38,348 bases of DNA from Gammaproteobacteria bacterium SG8_30 (GTDB lineage Bacteria > Pseudomonadota > Gammaproteobacteria > Steroidobacterales > Steroidobacteraceae). The stretch lies in NCBI GenBank assembly GCA_001303245.1, contig LJNS01000013.1:1-38348 (forward strand), in the 5' to 3' direction. Numbering within the stretch: the stretch's first letter is position 1; each line of letters opens with the position of its first letter. Under the pieces are notes generated by a model. It made no database searches. It was not told the origin of the DNA and saw only the letters and a list, made by a program, of their open reading frames with translations. A program made the translations under genes and the position numbers. Shown here piece after piece: positions 14,525-21,560 of this stretch.

Positions 14525-15994
14525 TCAGCAGGGCCGGTGCAGATACCGCCCACGGGCGGGGCCTACGACCCGGCCGTCGTCGTAGATCAGTTGTCCCCGC
14601 AGGTAGGTGCTCGTGACCTTGCCCGTGAGTTCCTGCCCTTCAAAGGGAGTGTAACCCTGCGTGGACTCGGACTCGGCCGCGCGGACCGTGAATGTCACGT
14701 CCGGATCGAACAGGACGATGTCCGCGTCGTAGCCCGGCGCGATGTCGCCCTTGCTGGGGAGCCCGTATCGGCGCGCCGCGTTCCAGGACGACAGCTCCGC
14801 CATGCGATTGAGCGACAGGCCGCGCCTGCGGCCCTCGCTGTGGAGTCCGGACAGCAGGTACTCGGTGCCGCCGAAGCCGCTCTTGGCGAGGAAGATCTCG
14901 TCCGGCTTCTCGCCGTTCACCTTCATCTCGTGACGGCAGCAGGCGTGGTCGCTGCACACCCAGTCGAGCTTGCCGTCCAGTACGGCCTGCCAGAGGTACT
15001 CGACGTCTTCCCGCGACCGGATGGGCGGGTTCACCTTCGCGAGCACCTGCGTTTCCACGTCGTAGTCCATGAGCAGGTGGCCGACGGTCACCTCGCGGCG
15101 GAAGTTCACGTGCGGGAAGGCCTCCGCCATCTTCATGGCCGCGTCGACCGCCTTGCGGGAGGTCAGGTGCAGCAGGTTGATGTTGAGGCATTCCGTCTCG
15201 TGGGCGAGATACGATGCGATGCAGATCGCGAGCCCCTCGCTGTGTGGCGGGCGCGCCGCGCTGTACGCGCGCAGCCCCTTGAGCTTGCCTTCCCTCTGCA
15301 CCAGCTTCGTGTAGGCGGCCATGATCTCCGCGGTCTCGCAGTGCAGCGACAGGGAGATCGCGTCGCGCTTATCCGGGAACTGCTCCATCGCGCGCTGGAC
15401 TCCGCGCATGACGAACTCGAAGTGAGCGATGTCGTACTTTTCTTCCTCGTCGATCATCAGGAACTCGTGCTGGTGGCTCGAGGCCCCGTGCAGGCCGTAG
15501 CCGCCGTAGAACATGTAGATCTTGAACGAGGTCACGCCGTGCCGGTCGATGAGCATCGGGATCTCGCTGATGTGGGTCGTGTCCATCGGCGCCAGGTGGT
15601 AGGCGTAGTCGACGTGGAACTTGCCGTCGGAGATCGCCAGGACCTCCGGATAGAAGTCCGCGTAGGGACCGCCCTTGTTGAGGTAATACTGGCCGGTCCG
15701 GAAGTAGTTGATGCTCGTGGTGACGCCGCCCTGAGCAGCGGCCCGGCTCTCGGTCACGGCGTCCTCGGCGAGCGGTGAGTAGATTCCGCAGTGCATGTGC
15801 GGATCGACCAGCCCCGGAAAGGCGAGCCGATTGCGGCCGTCGACCACCTCCGCTGCGCGGCCCGGAGCGATGTCGGCCTCGAGGCCAGCGACCTTCCCAT
15901 CCTTTACGGCGACGTCCAGGGAGTCGACGGAGCTCTTCCCCGGCCGCACGACGCGGACGTTCTTGATCAGCAGGTCGAATGGCTTGCTCGTCAT
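14525..15994 (-). CDS. Cyclic-amide amidohydrolase (dihydropyrimidinase/hydantoinase family)
   Basis: A 489-residue TIM-barrel metal enzyme that opens cyclic imides/amides such as hydantoins, dihydropyrimidines or allantoin. The whole binuclear metal site is visible: H66 and H68 (VDPHMHCG), the carboxylated lysine K158 (GVTSFKIYMFYGG), H218 (SLHCE), H276 (NLLHLT) and D349 (VCSDHACC). The C-terminal strand motif GDIAPGYDADIVLFDPD is also typical. It is preceded on the minus strand by a 14-bp operator-like site around 16068-16075 that matches one next to the FCD-GntR gene, so it is likely regulated separately from the MFS gene 142 bp upstream. Exact substrate unknown. Confidence 0.9.
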   Translation of the reverse strand: MTSKPFDLLIKNVRVVRPGKSSVDSLDVAVKDGKVAGLEADIAPGRAAEVVDGRNRLAFPGLVDPHMHCGIYSPLAEDAVTESRAAAQGGVTTSINYFRTGQYYLNKGGPYADFYPEVLAISDGKFHVDYAYHLAPMDTTHISEIPMLIDRHGVTSFKIYMFYGGYGLHGASSHQHEFLMIDEEEKYDIAHFEFVMRGVQRAMEQFPDKRDAISLSLHCETAEIMAAYTKLVQREGKLKGLRAYSAARPPHSEGLAICIASYLAHETECLNINLLHLTSRKAVDAAMKMAEAFPHVNFRREVTVGHLLMDYDVETQVLAKVNPPIRSREDVEYLWQAVLDGKLDWVCSDHACCRHEMKVNGEKPDEIFLAKSGFGGTEYLLSGLHSEGRRRGLSLNRMAELSSWNAARRYGLPSKGDIAPGYDADIVLFDPDVTFTVRAAESESTQGYTPFEGQELTGKVTSTYLRGQLIYDDGRVVGPARGRYLHRPC

Positions 15995-16064
15995 GACGGG
16001 ATCCCCTTACGTCTCCGATTCGGTTCGGTCGGCAGCACCGAGGACGGCGGCCCGCCTGCCCAGG

Positions 16065-16078
16065 CATTGTATACACCG
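16065..16078. promoter_or_regulatory. Putative FCD-GntR operator upstream of the amidohydrolase gene
   Basis: CATTGTATACACCG, centred on the perfect palindrome TGTATACA (16068-16075). Twelve of 14 positions match CACTGTATACAACG at 32191-32204. On the minus strand the site overlaps a possible -10 element (TACAAT) for the amidohydrolase gene starting at 15994, which would suit repression. No good -35 is visible. Confidence 0.55.
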
Positions 16079-16136
16079 AGAGGAACGAACGGGGTCGCTC
16101 CGGATGCGGGCACGTGGCCCGTCGGGAACACGCCGC

Positions 16137-17501
16137 CTACCGGGGAATCGACGCGATTCGGGGGATGAGCAGCGTGACGCAGAGGGCCGACACCACGTGC
16201 ATGGACGAGACGATCATGAACGCCGGCTCGTACGACCCGGCGCGATCGATGATCAAGCCGATGACCGGCTGCGACAGTGCCGCGGCGACGCTCCCGGCGG
16301 CCCCGCTCATACCCCAGACGGTCGCGACGTCCCTGGCAGGGAACAGGTCGGTCGGGATGGCGAACAGCGAGGACGACTTTACCTGGATCGCAAAAACCCC
16401 CAGGCCCATGAAGATCACGGCCAGCAACGAGGATTCGACGTAGACCGCGGGAAGGGCCAGCGGCACGAGCAAGGCACCGATCCAGATCATGGTCTTGCGC
16501 GAGGCATCGACCGACATGCCCCCCTTGATCAGCCTTTGGCCGGCCCAGCCGCCGGCGAATGACCCGAGGTCGGCGAACAGGAACGGCAGCGCCGCGGCCC
16601 AGGCGATGTTCAGCATGCTGAATCCACGCTCATCGCGCAGGTACAACGGGATCCAGAATGCGAAGAAGTAGAATGCCCCGTCGCCGGTGAACCGGGCGAG
16701 CACCAGCCCCCAGGTCTCTCGGAAGCGCAACCAGTAGACAAGGCGACCGAAGTAGCCGTGGAGTTGCCGGGCGATACCGGCCGACAGGCCCTCCTCCCTC
16801 GGGACGGGTTCACGGTCTGCCAGGATCAGCTCTCGCTCGGCGGGGGAAATGTCCGGGTGTTCCTCCGGCAGGTGGAAGTGCCGGTTCCAGATCCAGACCC
16901 ATACGAACCCGAGCAGGCCCGGCACGACGAAAGCTGCGTGCCAGCCGTTGATCGGGAACACTCCGCCGGCGTGCAGGCTGTCTACCCAGGCGATGAGCGG
17001 TGCGATGACGAGGGGCGCGACGATGGAACCCAGCCCCGCGCCCGCCGTGATGAACCCGGCGGCCAGGCTCCGCTCGGCCCGCGGAAACCATTCGGCCACT
17101 ACCCGGAAGGCGGCAGGGAAATTGACGGACTCCGTGATGCCCAGGAAGGCACGGGCAGCGAAGAAGCTGCCGACGCCCTTGCCGAAGGCGTGCAGCACGG
17201 AGGCGACGCTCCACCAGACGACCGCGAGGGACAGCGACCGTTTGCTGCCGAGCCGCCCGATCAGCGGTCCCAGGAGCAACTGGCCGATCGCGTAGAGCAG
17301 CAGGAATCCGAGTGTGATCCTGCCGTAATCCTCGTTAGCGAAGCCGAATTCCTGCTTCAGCACCGGTGCCGCGACCGACAGGGCCAGACGGTCCACGTAG
17401 CCGAGCATGGTCACGGCGCACAGCATGATGGCGACCCACCAGCGCTTCTGATGCCACCAGCCCGGCGGCAACTCCGCCCGTCCCTCCACACCGGCCTGCA
17501 T
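16137..17501 (-). CDS. MFS transporter, anion:cation symporter (ACS) type
   Basis: A 454-residue, twelve-helix inner-membrane carrier. ACS-family features are clear: GYVDRLALSVAAPVLKQEFG in helix 1 with its following loop, GRLGSKRSLSLAVVWWS between helices 2 and 3, and ARAFLGITESVNFPAAFRVV in helix 4. Members import hexuronates, aldonates, phthalates or other organic acids with protons. It starts 18 bp downstream of the GntR regulator stop and is the last gene of the ubiD operon, so it probably imports the carboxylic acid processed there (inference). ATG 17501 follows a GAGGGG Shine-Dalgarno. Confidence 0.9.
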   Translation of the reverse strand: MQAGVEGRAELPPGWWHQKRWWVAIMLCAVTMLGYVDRLALSVAAPVLKQEFGFANEDYGRITLGFLLLYAIGQLLLGPLIGRLGSKRSLSLAVVWWSVASVLHAFGKGVGSFFAARAFLGITESVNFPAAFRVVAEWFPRAERSLAAGFITAGAGLGSIVAPLVIAPLIAWVDSLHAGGVFPINGWHAAFVVPGLLGFVWVWIWNRHFHLPEEHPDISPAERELILADREPVPREEGLSAGIARQLHGYFGRLVYWLRFRETWGLVLARFTGDGAFYFFAFWIPLYLRDERGFSMLNIAWAAALPFLFADLGSFAGGWAGQRLIKGGMSVDASRKTMIWIGALLVPLALPAVYVESSLLAVIFMGLGVFAIQVKSSSLFAIPTDLFPARDVATVWGMSGAAGSVAAALSQPVIGLIIDRAGSYEPAFMIVSSMHVVSALCVTLLIPRIASIPR

Positions 17502-17519
17502 AGACTGGCCCCTCTTGCG

Positions 17520-18323
17520 TCAGTCCGGAATCCACCCGGACAGTCGACCCCGGCGCTCGCGCCGAAGCCGCATGCGGTACTCGTAACAATCGGCGCGCCA
17601 GAACGCCTCGACGCGCTCGATCGGCCTGGACTCCGTGTCCCGCACGATCCGCTCGATCCGCACCAGCGGCACGCCGACGGCCACCCCGAGCGCGCGCGCG
17701 GCATCGATTCCTGCCAGCGATGCGCCTATCGACTGTTCCGCAGAATCGATCGAGATTCCGGCGCGCTCGATCAATTCCAGCACGGTGCGACGGCGGAGCT
17801 CGCGCCCGGCGAGCCGCTTGCCGATGTCCTCCGGCAGCCAGGTCGTGACCCAGCCGAGCCGCTGCCGACCGCGCGTCCGAACGCGCGAGGACTTGTGCAC
17901 CCGGGCGCCGGGCGCAATTTGCAGTGCGCTGGCGGTCGTTGCATCGGCCGGTAGCCACTCCACCTTCAGGTCGACTACCTCGGTCGTGCGGCCCAGGTTG
18001 GCGACGCGCGTGGTGATCTCCCTGAAGTCGAGCGCCACCGTCTGGCCCGGAATGCGATCCGGTACGAAGGTTCCGCTCCCCTGGCGCCGGACGAGGAGAC
18101 GCTCTCCCACGAGCTCGTCGATCGCCCGGCGCACCGTGATTCGTGAGACCTGGAACGCCACGCATAGCTCCGCCTCGCTCGGGATGCGCGACCCGGGCGC
18201 AAACCGGCCGCCAGTGATCCAGTCGCGGAGCGCCACGTACACCTGGTGATAGCGCGGTGCCTTGAGATCCCGGCTGACGGGCGATCCCGGCAGGTCGCGC
18301 GGCCGCCGGCGCGAAGCGATCAT
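17520..18323 (-). CDS. GntR-family regulator, HutC type with UTRA ligand domain
   Basis: Transcription factor of 267 residues. Winged helix-turn-helix at about residues 24-92 (PRYHQVYVALRDWITGGRF, then SRIPSEAELCVAFQVSRITV and the wing RRQGSGTFV), followed by a UTRA small-molecule domain (about 110-255). In HutC-type regulators the UTRA domain binds a pathway metabolite and releases DNA. ATG 18323 overlaps the SDR stop as TGATG; the longer open frame is a shadow over the SDR gene. As an operon member it likely autoregulates; the only operator candidate I see is the imperfect repeat between ubiD-like and TonB genes (21466-21484). Confidence 0.88.
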   Translation of the reverse strand: MIASRRRPRDLPGSPVSRDLKAPRYHQVYVALRDWITGGRFAPGSRIPSEAELCVAFQVSRITVRRAIDELVGERLLVRRQGSGTFVPDRIPGQTVALDFREITTRVANLGRTTEVVDLKVEWLPADATTASALQIAPGARVHKSSRVRTRGRQRLGWVTTWLPEDIGKRLAGRELRRRTVLELIERAGISIDSAEQSIGASLAGIDAARALGVAVGVPLVRIERIVRDTESRPIERVEAFWRADCYEYRMRLRRERRGRLSGWIPD

Positions 18324-19054
18324 CAGTCGAGCACCAGGCCGCCGCTGAGGTTGTGAACCGTGCCAGTCAGGCACCTGGCACCCTTCGAGCACAGGTAGGC
18401 AATGGCATCGGCAACCTCCTCCGCTGCCACGAGGCGTCCGAGCGGGACCTTGGCCTTGAGCGCGTCGAGCGTGCGAGCGTCGAGTCGTCTCAGCATGGGC
18501 GTGTCGACGGGGCCGGGGGCAAGGCAGTTGACCCGTATCCCGTCCGGCGCCCACTCGCGCGCGAGGTAGCGGGTCAGATTGAGCACGCCGGCCTTGGCGG
18601 CGGCATACGCCGGCCCCGAGAGGGCGCTACCTCCGTTCAGCGCGTTGGTGGAGGACATCAGTACCAGGGAACCCGCTCGAGCAGTACGCAGCGCGCCATG
18701 CGCCGCACGCGCCACCAGGAAAGCCGAGGTCAGATTGGCATCGACGACGGTGCGCCATTCGGACAGGGACGTCTCGGCGAGCGGTCCCGCTCCGACGGTG
18801 CCCGCAAGGTGAATCACTGCGTCGAGCCGCGGGTAGTGCCCGAGGCACGCGCCGACGGCCGCACTGACTTCAGCTTCGTCCGTGGCATCACACGCGTGCC
18901 AGACCACGCCCTCCTCCCCGCCATCCTGCGGCAGGGCGGCGGGAAGATCGCTGGCGAGAACGAGGAATCCTTCGCGTCGAAGCCGGGCGACCGTCGCCCG
19001 CCCTATCCCGCCGGCGGCGCCGGTCACCCAGGCGACCGGTGTCTCACGCGGCAT
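18323..19054 (-). CDS. Short-chain dehydrogenase/reductase
   Basis: A classical SDR of 243 residues using NAD(P)H. The cofactor motif TGAAGGIG follows the first strand; CDATDE marks the adenine pocket, LAGTVG the structural strand, and the catalytic Ser-Tyr-Lys set is in LMSSTNALNG and the downstream YAAAKAG. The C-terminus CLTGTVHNLSGGLVLD is typical of FabG-like members. The ATG at 19054 overlaps the upstream diiron-type gene by 11 bp and the stop overlaps the GntR gene, so it is tightly coupled. It would oxidise an alcohol or reduce a ketone in the same pathway as the decarboxylase. Confidence 0.92.
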   Translation of the reverse strand: MPRETPVAWVTGAAGGIGRATVARLRREGFLVLASDLPAALPQDGGEEGVVWHACDATDEAEVSAAVGACLGHYPRLDAVIHLAGTVGAGPLAETSLSEWRTVVDANLTSAFLVARAAHGALRTARAGSLVLMSSTNALNGGSALSGPAYAAAKAGVLNLTRYLAREWAPDGIRVNCLAPGPVDTPMLRRLDARTLDALKAKVPLGRLVAAEEVADAIAYLCSKGARCLTGTVHNLSGGLVLD

Positions 19055-19760
19055 GCTTCAGCACGATGGCCTGGTGTATTCCGTCCAGCATGCTGTAGCG
19101 GACCTGTGCCGAGGCATTCACCGCGGCGATCGCCCTGCGCTGCAGCTCGGGCGTCGTGGCGTACCGGGCGGTCAGTTCGAGCCCGACGTGCGCGTGCTCG
19201 ACATCGCCCTCGATGTGGACGTGGAAGAACTCGAGGTCGTCGTCCGAGAAACCCATCTTGCGCATCGCCTCGACATACTTCGGATACAGCGTGGGCAGCT
19301 GGCCCTCCAGGGCCACCATGATCCCGGCACACGCCTCGCCCAGCGTGCGGACCGTGGCCAGCTCCCAGACCCAGCTGCGCATGGCCCTCGTGGTGGGCAG
19401 CACGTCTCCACGCTCCTCCGCCGTCAGCAACTCCTCCCTCGGCACGCCGCAGGCCACGGCGAACTTGGCGCACAGGTCGGGATGGCGCTTCTCCGGTGCC
19501 TGCGGCATCTCCTCGCCCAACAGGTTCTCGAGCAGGTGCTGCCGCGCGTCGAGGTCCGGCAGCCGCGCATACAGGGCCGCGAACTGCTGCGGGACCGCGT
19601 CGATGTAGTAGAAGTGCTGGATCGCCCAACGCCCGAGTTGCGCACGGCTCAACTCGCCCGATGCCCAGGCCCGGCTGAAGGGGTGACCGCCACCGTGTTT
19701 GGGCTGGCGCGCCGCCTCGAGCGCCGCGTAGAAATCACTCTGTTTCATCAACTGGTCCAT
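19044..19760 (-). CDS. Heme-oxygenase-fold diiron-type enzyme (PqqC/CADD/TenA-like)
   Basis: All-helical protein of 238 residues from the TenA/PqqC superfamily. The N-terminal HPFSRAWASGELSRAQLGRW and the helix with ENLLGEEMPQ are family hallmarks. A metal site like that of heme-oxygenase-like diiron proteins (HDO, for example CADD or UndA) is visible: E83/E84, H93 (KRHPDL), E152 (ALEGQ) and H182-x3-D186-x2-H189 in the stretch HIEGDVEH. That last spacing matches the CADD pattern, arguing for a diiron oxygenase rather than cofactor-free PqqC. It is translated with a good Shine-Dalgarno (GCAGGAGAG) from ATG 19760. Genome context with a UbiD-type decarboxylase and SDR is unusual. Confidence 0.82.
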   Translation of the reverse strand: MDQLMKQSDFYAALEAARQPKHGGGHPFSRAWASGELSRAQLGRWAIQHFYYIDAVPQQFAALYARLPDLDARQHLLENLLGEEMPQAPEKRHPDLCAKFAVACGVPREELLTAEERGDVLPTTRAMRSWVWELATVRTLGEACAGIMVALEGQLPTLYPKYVEAMRKMGFSDDDLEFFHVHIEGDVEHAHVGLELTARYATTPELQRRAIAAVNASAQVRYSMLDGIHQAIVLKHAA

Positions 19761-19814
19761 GAATCACTCTCCTGCAAGACTGCAATATGGGCTCGGGACG
19801 GCCGCAAGGCCGGG

Positions 19815-19997
19815 TCAGGCCGTTCCGGTTGCTGTCCCCGGCCGGAACTCGGCATGACAAGTCGGGCAGATGCAAGGAGGTGCACCGTCACCGAGCATGA
19901 TTGGAGACACCGGGAACCAGCCCGCACAATCCGGGCAACACACCCATACGGTGTTGCCCTGCTTTTCGCATGCGCCGAGGCGCGCTGCCACCTGCAC
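19815..19997 (-). CDS. Small double-CXXC (zinc-ribbon-like) protein, possible decarboxylase subunit D
   Basis: A 60-residue protein with two metal-binding knuckles: VCCPDCAGWF and CICPTCHAEF, 24 residues apart. It starts at GTG 19997 behind an excellent Shine-Dalgarno (TAGGAGGATACGAC) that overlaps the stop of the UbiD-type gene. Known UbiD-type hydroxyarylate decarboxylases (Vdc/Bsd/Shd operons) encode a small D protein with paired cysteine motifs right after the decarboxylase; this protein fits that position and size class, but sequence similarity beyond the cysteines is not obvious to me, so equivalence is inferred. It ends 54 bp before the HDO gene. Confidence 0.7.
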   Translation of the reverse strand: MQVAARLGACEKQGNTVWVCCPDCAGWFPVSPIMLGDGAPPCICPTCHAEFRPGTATGTA

Positions 19998-20008
19998 GTC
20001 GTATCCTC

Positions 20009-21436
20009 CTACTCGACCGGCCAGCCCGCCGGGTCGAGCAGGCCCAGGATCTCCGCGGCACGTCGATCGGCTCCGGCGGGCACCGTAGCGCGCGGGGGGA
20101 CCGGCCGCGGTGCGCCGGACCGGGGCCGCGCCGCCAGGGTGGCGTCGATGCCGAGCTTCGAGCCGGTCCGGGCGCCACCGTCCAGCGAGGGGTCAAGAAT
20201 CGACGTCGACAGCCCGTCGAGGGAAACCGAATCCCGCGACCACTGGACCCGCGTCGCCACCGCCCACAGCACCTCGTCGGAGGCGAAGATGTCTATGTCC
20301 TCGTCCACGGCGATCACCGTCTTCAACCGCCGGTACGCCAGGGCGGCTGTGATCGCATCGCGCGCCTCGCCGGGTGGCGGCTCCCGCAGCTGGAGGTAGG
20401 CATGGAAGCGGCGTCCGGAGGCGGGCACGTGGACGTTCTCGATCGACGGTGCCACCGCCTTGATCATGCCGTAGAGCTTGCCCTCCATCGCCATGTTGTC
20501 GGGCACGAGCATGTCGGTTAGGCCGGAGCCGTAGTCGTGGTAGATGGCCTCTCGGCGCATCGAGATGCAGGTGACATCGACGACCGGCGCCCGGACCTGC
20601 GGCCCGAGGTAGCCCGTGTACTCGCCGAAGGGCCCGTCTGCCGACTCCCTGCCCGGCGCCGCCCATCCTTCGATCACGATCTCCGCATCGGCGGGAACCA
20701 TGATCCGTTCCCCGTGCGTGACCGTAGGCACGATGCGGAGAGGCGCGCCAAGCACCCCGCCGGCGGCCTGCCAGTGGCTCTGCGGATAGGCGAGCTTGGC
20801 CTGTGTTCCCATCAGGACTGCGGGGTGGTGCCCGATCCAGAAAGCTACGGGACAGCGCTCGTTCCTTTCGTGGTACTTGCGGAGATTGCGGGCGTTGTGG
20901 CTCGAGGGGTAAGGGAACCAGGTCATCCTGCGCGGCCCCTGGACCCAGCAGCGCTGTATCGCCGTATTGTCCAGGCCGCTGACCGGGTCACGCGTCGTGG
21001 CATGCGCCGCAGTCAGGTAAGGCCCGGGCTCCAGGTCGTGCTGGGTCAGCACGGGCAATCGACCGAGGTCTGCAGCATCGCCGTCGAGCACGATTTCCTG
21101 GACCGGCGCCTCGCTTCGTGGCACGACCTCGGGGGGAACGGCACGCTGGCTCCGCCCGGAAAACCACTCGGCCGCTCGCCGGTGATCGTCGAGACCGAGG
21201 GCCTCGGCGACCAGCACCCGGCTGGCCGTCAGGTTGGTCACGACCGGCACGGGGCTCTCGGCACCATCTGCGAGTCGCACGCGCCGCGCCAGCAGGATCG
21301 GGTAACGGGCCACGGCGTCGAGGCGATGCTGCAGCGCCGTCAGCACGTGCCGCGCGTCGACAGGCTCATCGACGCAGGCAACCGATCGCTCTCGCGTCGC
21401 CAGGAAAGTCCGCAAGTCGAGCGCCTGACGAGCCAA
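20009..21436 (-). CDS. UbiD-family prenylated-FMN decarboxylase
   Basis: A 475-residue (de)carboxylase of the UbiD superfamily, acting on aromatic or unsaturated carboxylic acids with prenylated FMN. Seen: the cofactor/metal stretch around N157 and R162 (LDNTAIQRCWVQ), E256 in IVIEGWAAPGRESADGPFGE, with E272 of the catalytic Glu-Arg-Glu set in GPFGEYTGYLGP. The maturation partner UbiX (prFMN synthase) is not in the window. The start is TTG 21436 with a good Shine-Dalgarno (GGAAGGAACGAC); the only nearby ATG is out of frame. It heads a six-gene minus-strand operon and is divergent from the TonB receptor. Confidence 0.92.
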   Translation of the reverse strand: MARQALDLRTFLATRERSVACVDEPVDARHVLTALQHRLDAVARYPILLARRVRLADGAESPVPVVTNLTASRVLVAEALGLDDHRRAAEWFSGRSQRAVPPEVVPRSEAPVQEIVLDGDAADLGRLPVLTQHDLEPGPYLTAAHATTRDPVSGLDNTAIQRCWVQGPRRMTWFPYPSSHNARNLRKYHERNERCPVAFWIGHHPAVLMGTQAKLAYPQSHWQAAGGVLGAPLRIVPTVTHGERIMVPADAEIVIEGWAAPGRESADGPFGEYTGYLGPQVRAPVVDVTCISMRREAIYHDYGSGLTDMLVPDNMAMEGKLYGMIKAVAPSIENVHVPASGRRFHAYLQLREPPPGEARDAITAALAYRRLKTVIAVDEDIDIFASDEVLWAVATRVQWSRDSVSLDGLSTSILDPSLDGGARTGSKLGIDATLAARPRSGAPRPVPPRATVPAGADRRAAEILGLLDPAGWPVE

Positions 21437-21465
21437 GTCGTTCCTTCCGGTGCTCCGCCAAAGTC

Positions 21466-21499
21466 GTCATATTGACATGATGACCTGCGCTCCTACAAT
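21466..21499 (+). promoter_or_regulatory. Near-consensus promoter of the TonB receptor with overlapping inverted repeat
   Basis: TTGACA (21472-21477), 16-bp spacer, TACAAT (21494-21499): one mismatch to consensus in total. The -35 is embedded in an inverted repeat GTCAT-N9-ATGAC (21466-21484), a possible operator. On the opposite strand TTGTAG (21498-21493) and CAATAT (18-bp spacing) could form a weak overlapping promoter for the ubiD-type operon, so one regulator could control both directions. Confidence 0.65.
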
Positions 21500-21560
21500 C
21501 CGATGTGCTGCCGGGTCACGTGCCCTGCGCAGCAGAACCATTCCGGGTCAGGGGGGCATC

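Noticed and set aside
14075-15778. 567-codon plus-strand open frame opposite the amidohydrolase
   Set aside because: Antisense shadow; no family features, whereas the minus strand has a complete metal site.
19044-19760. PqqC (pyrroloquinoline quinone biosynthesis) as the role of the helical enzyme
   Set aside because: No other pqq genes are nearby, and the H-x3-D-x2-H metal pattern fits diiron HDO proteins better than cofactor-free PqqC.
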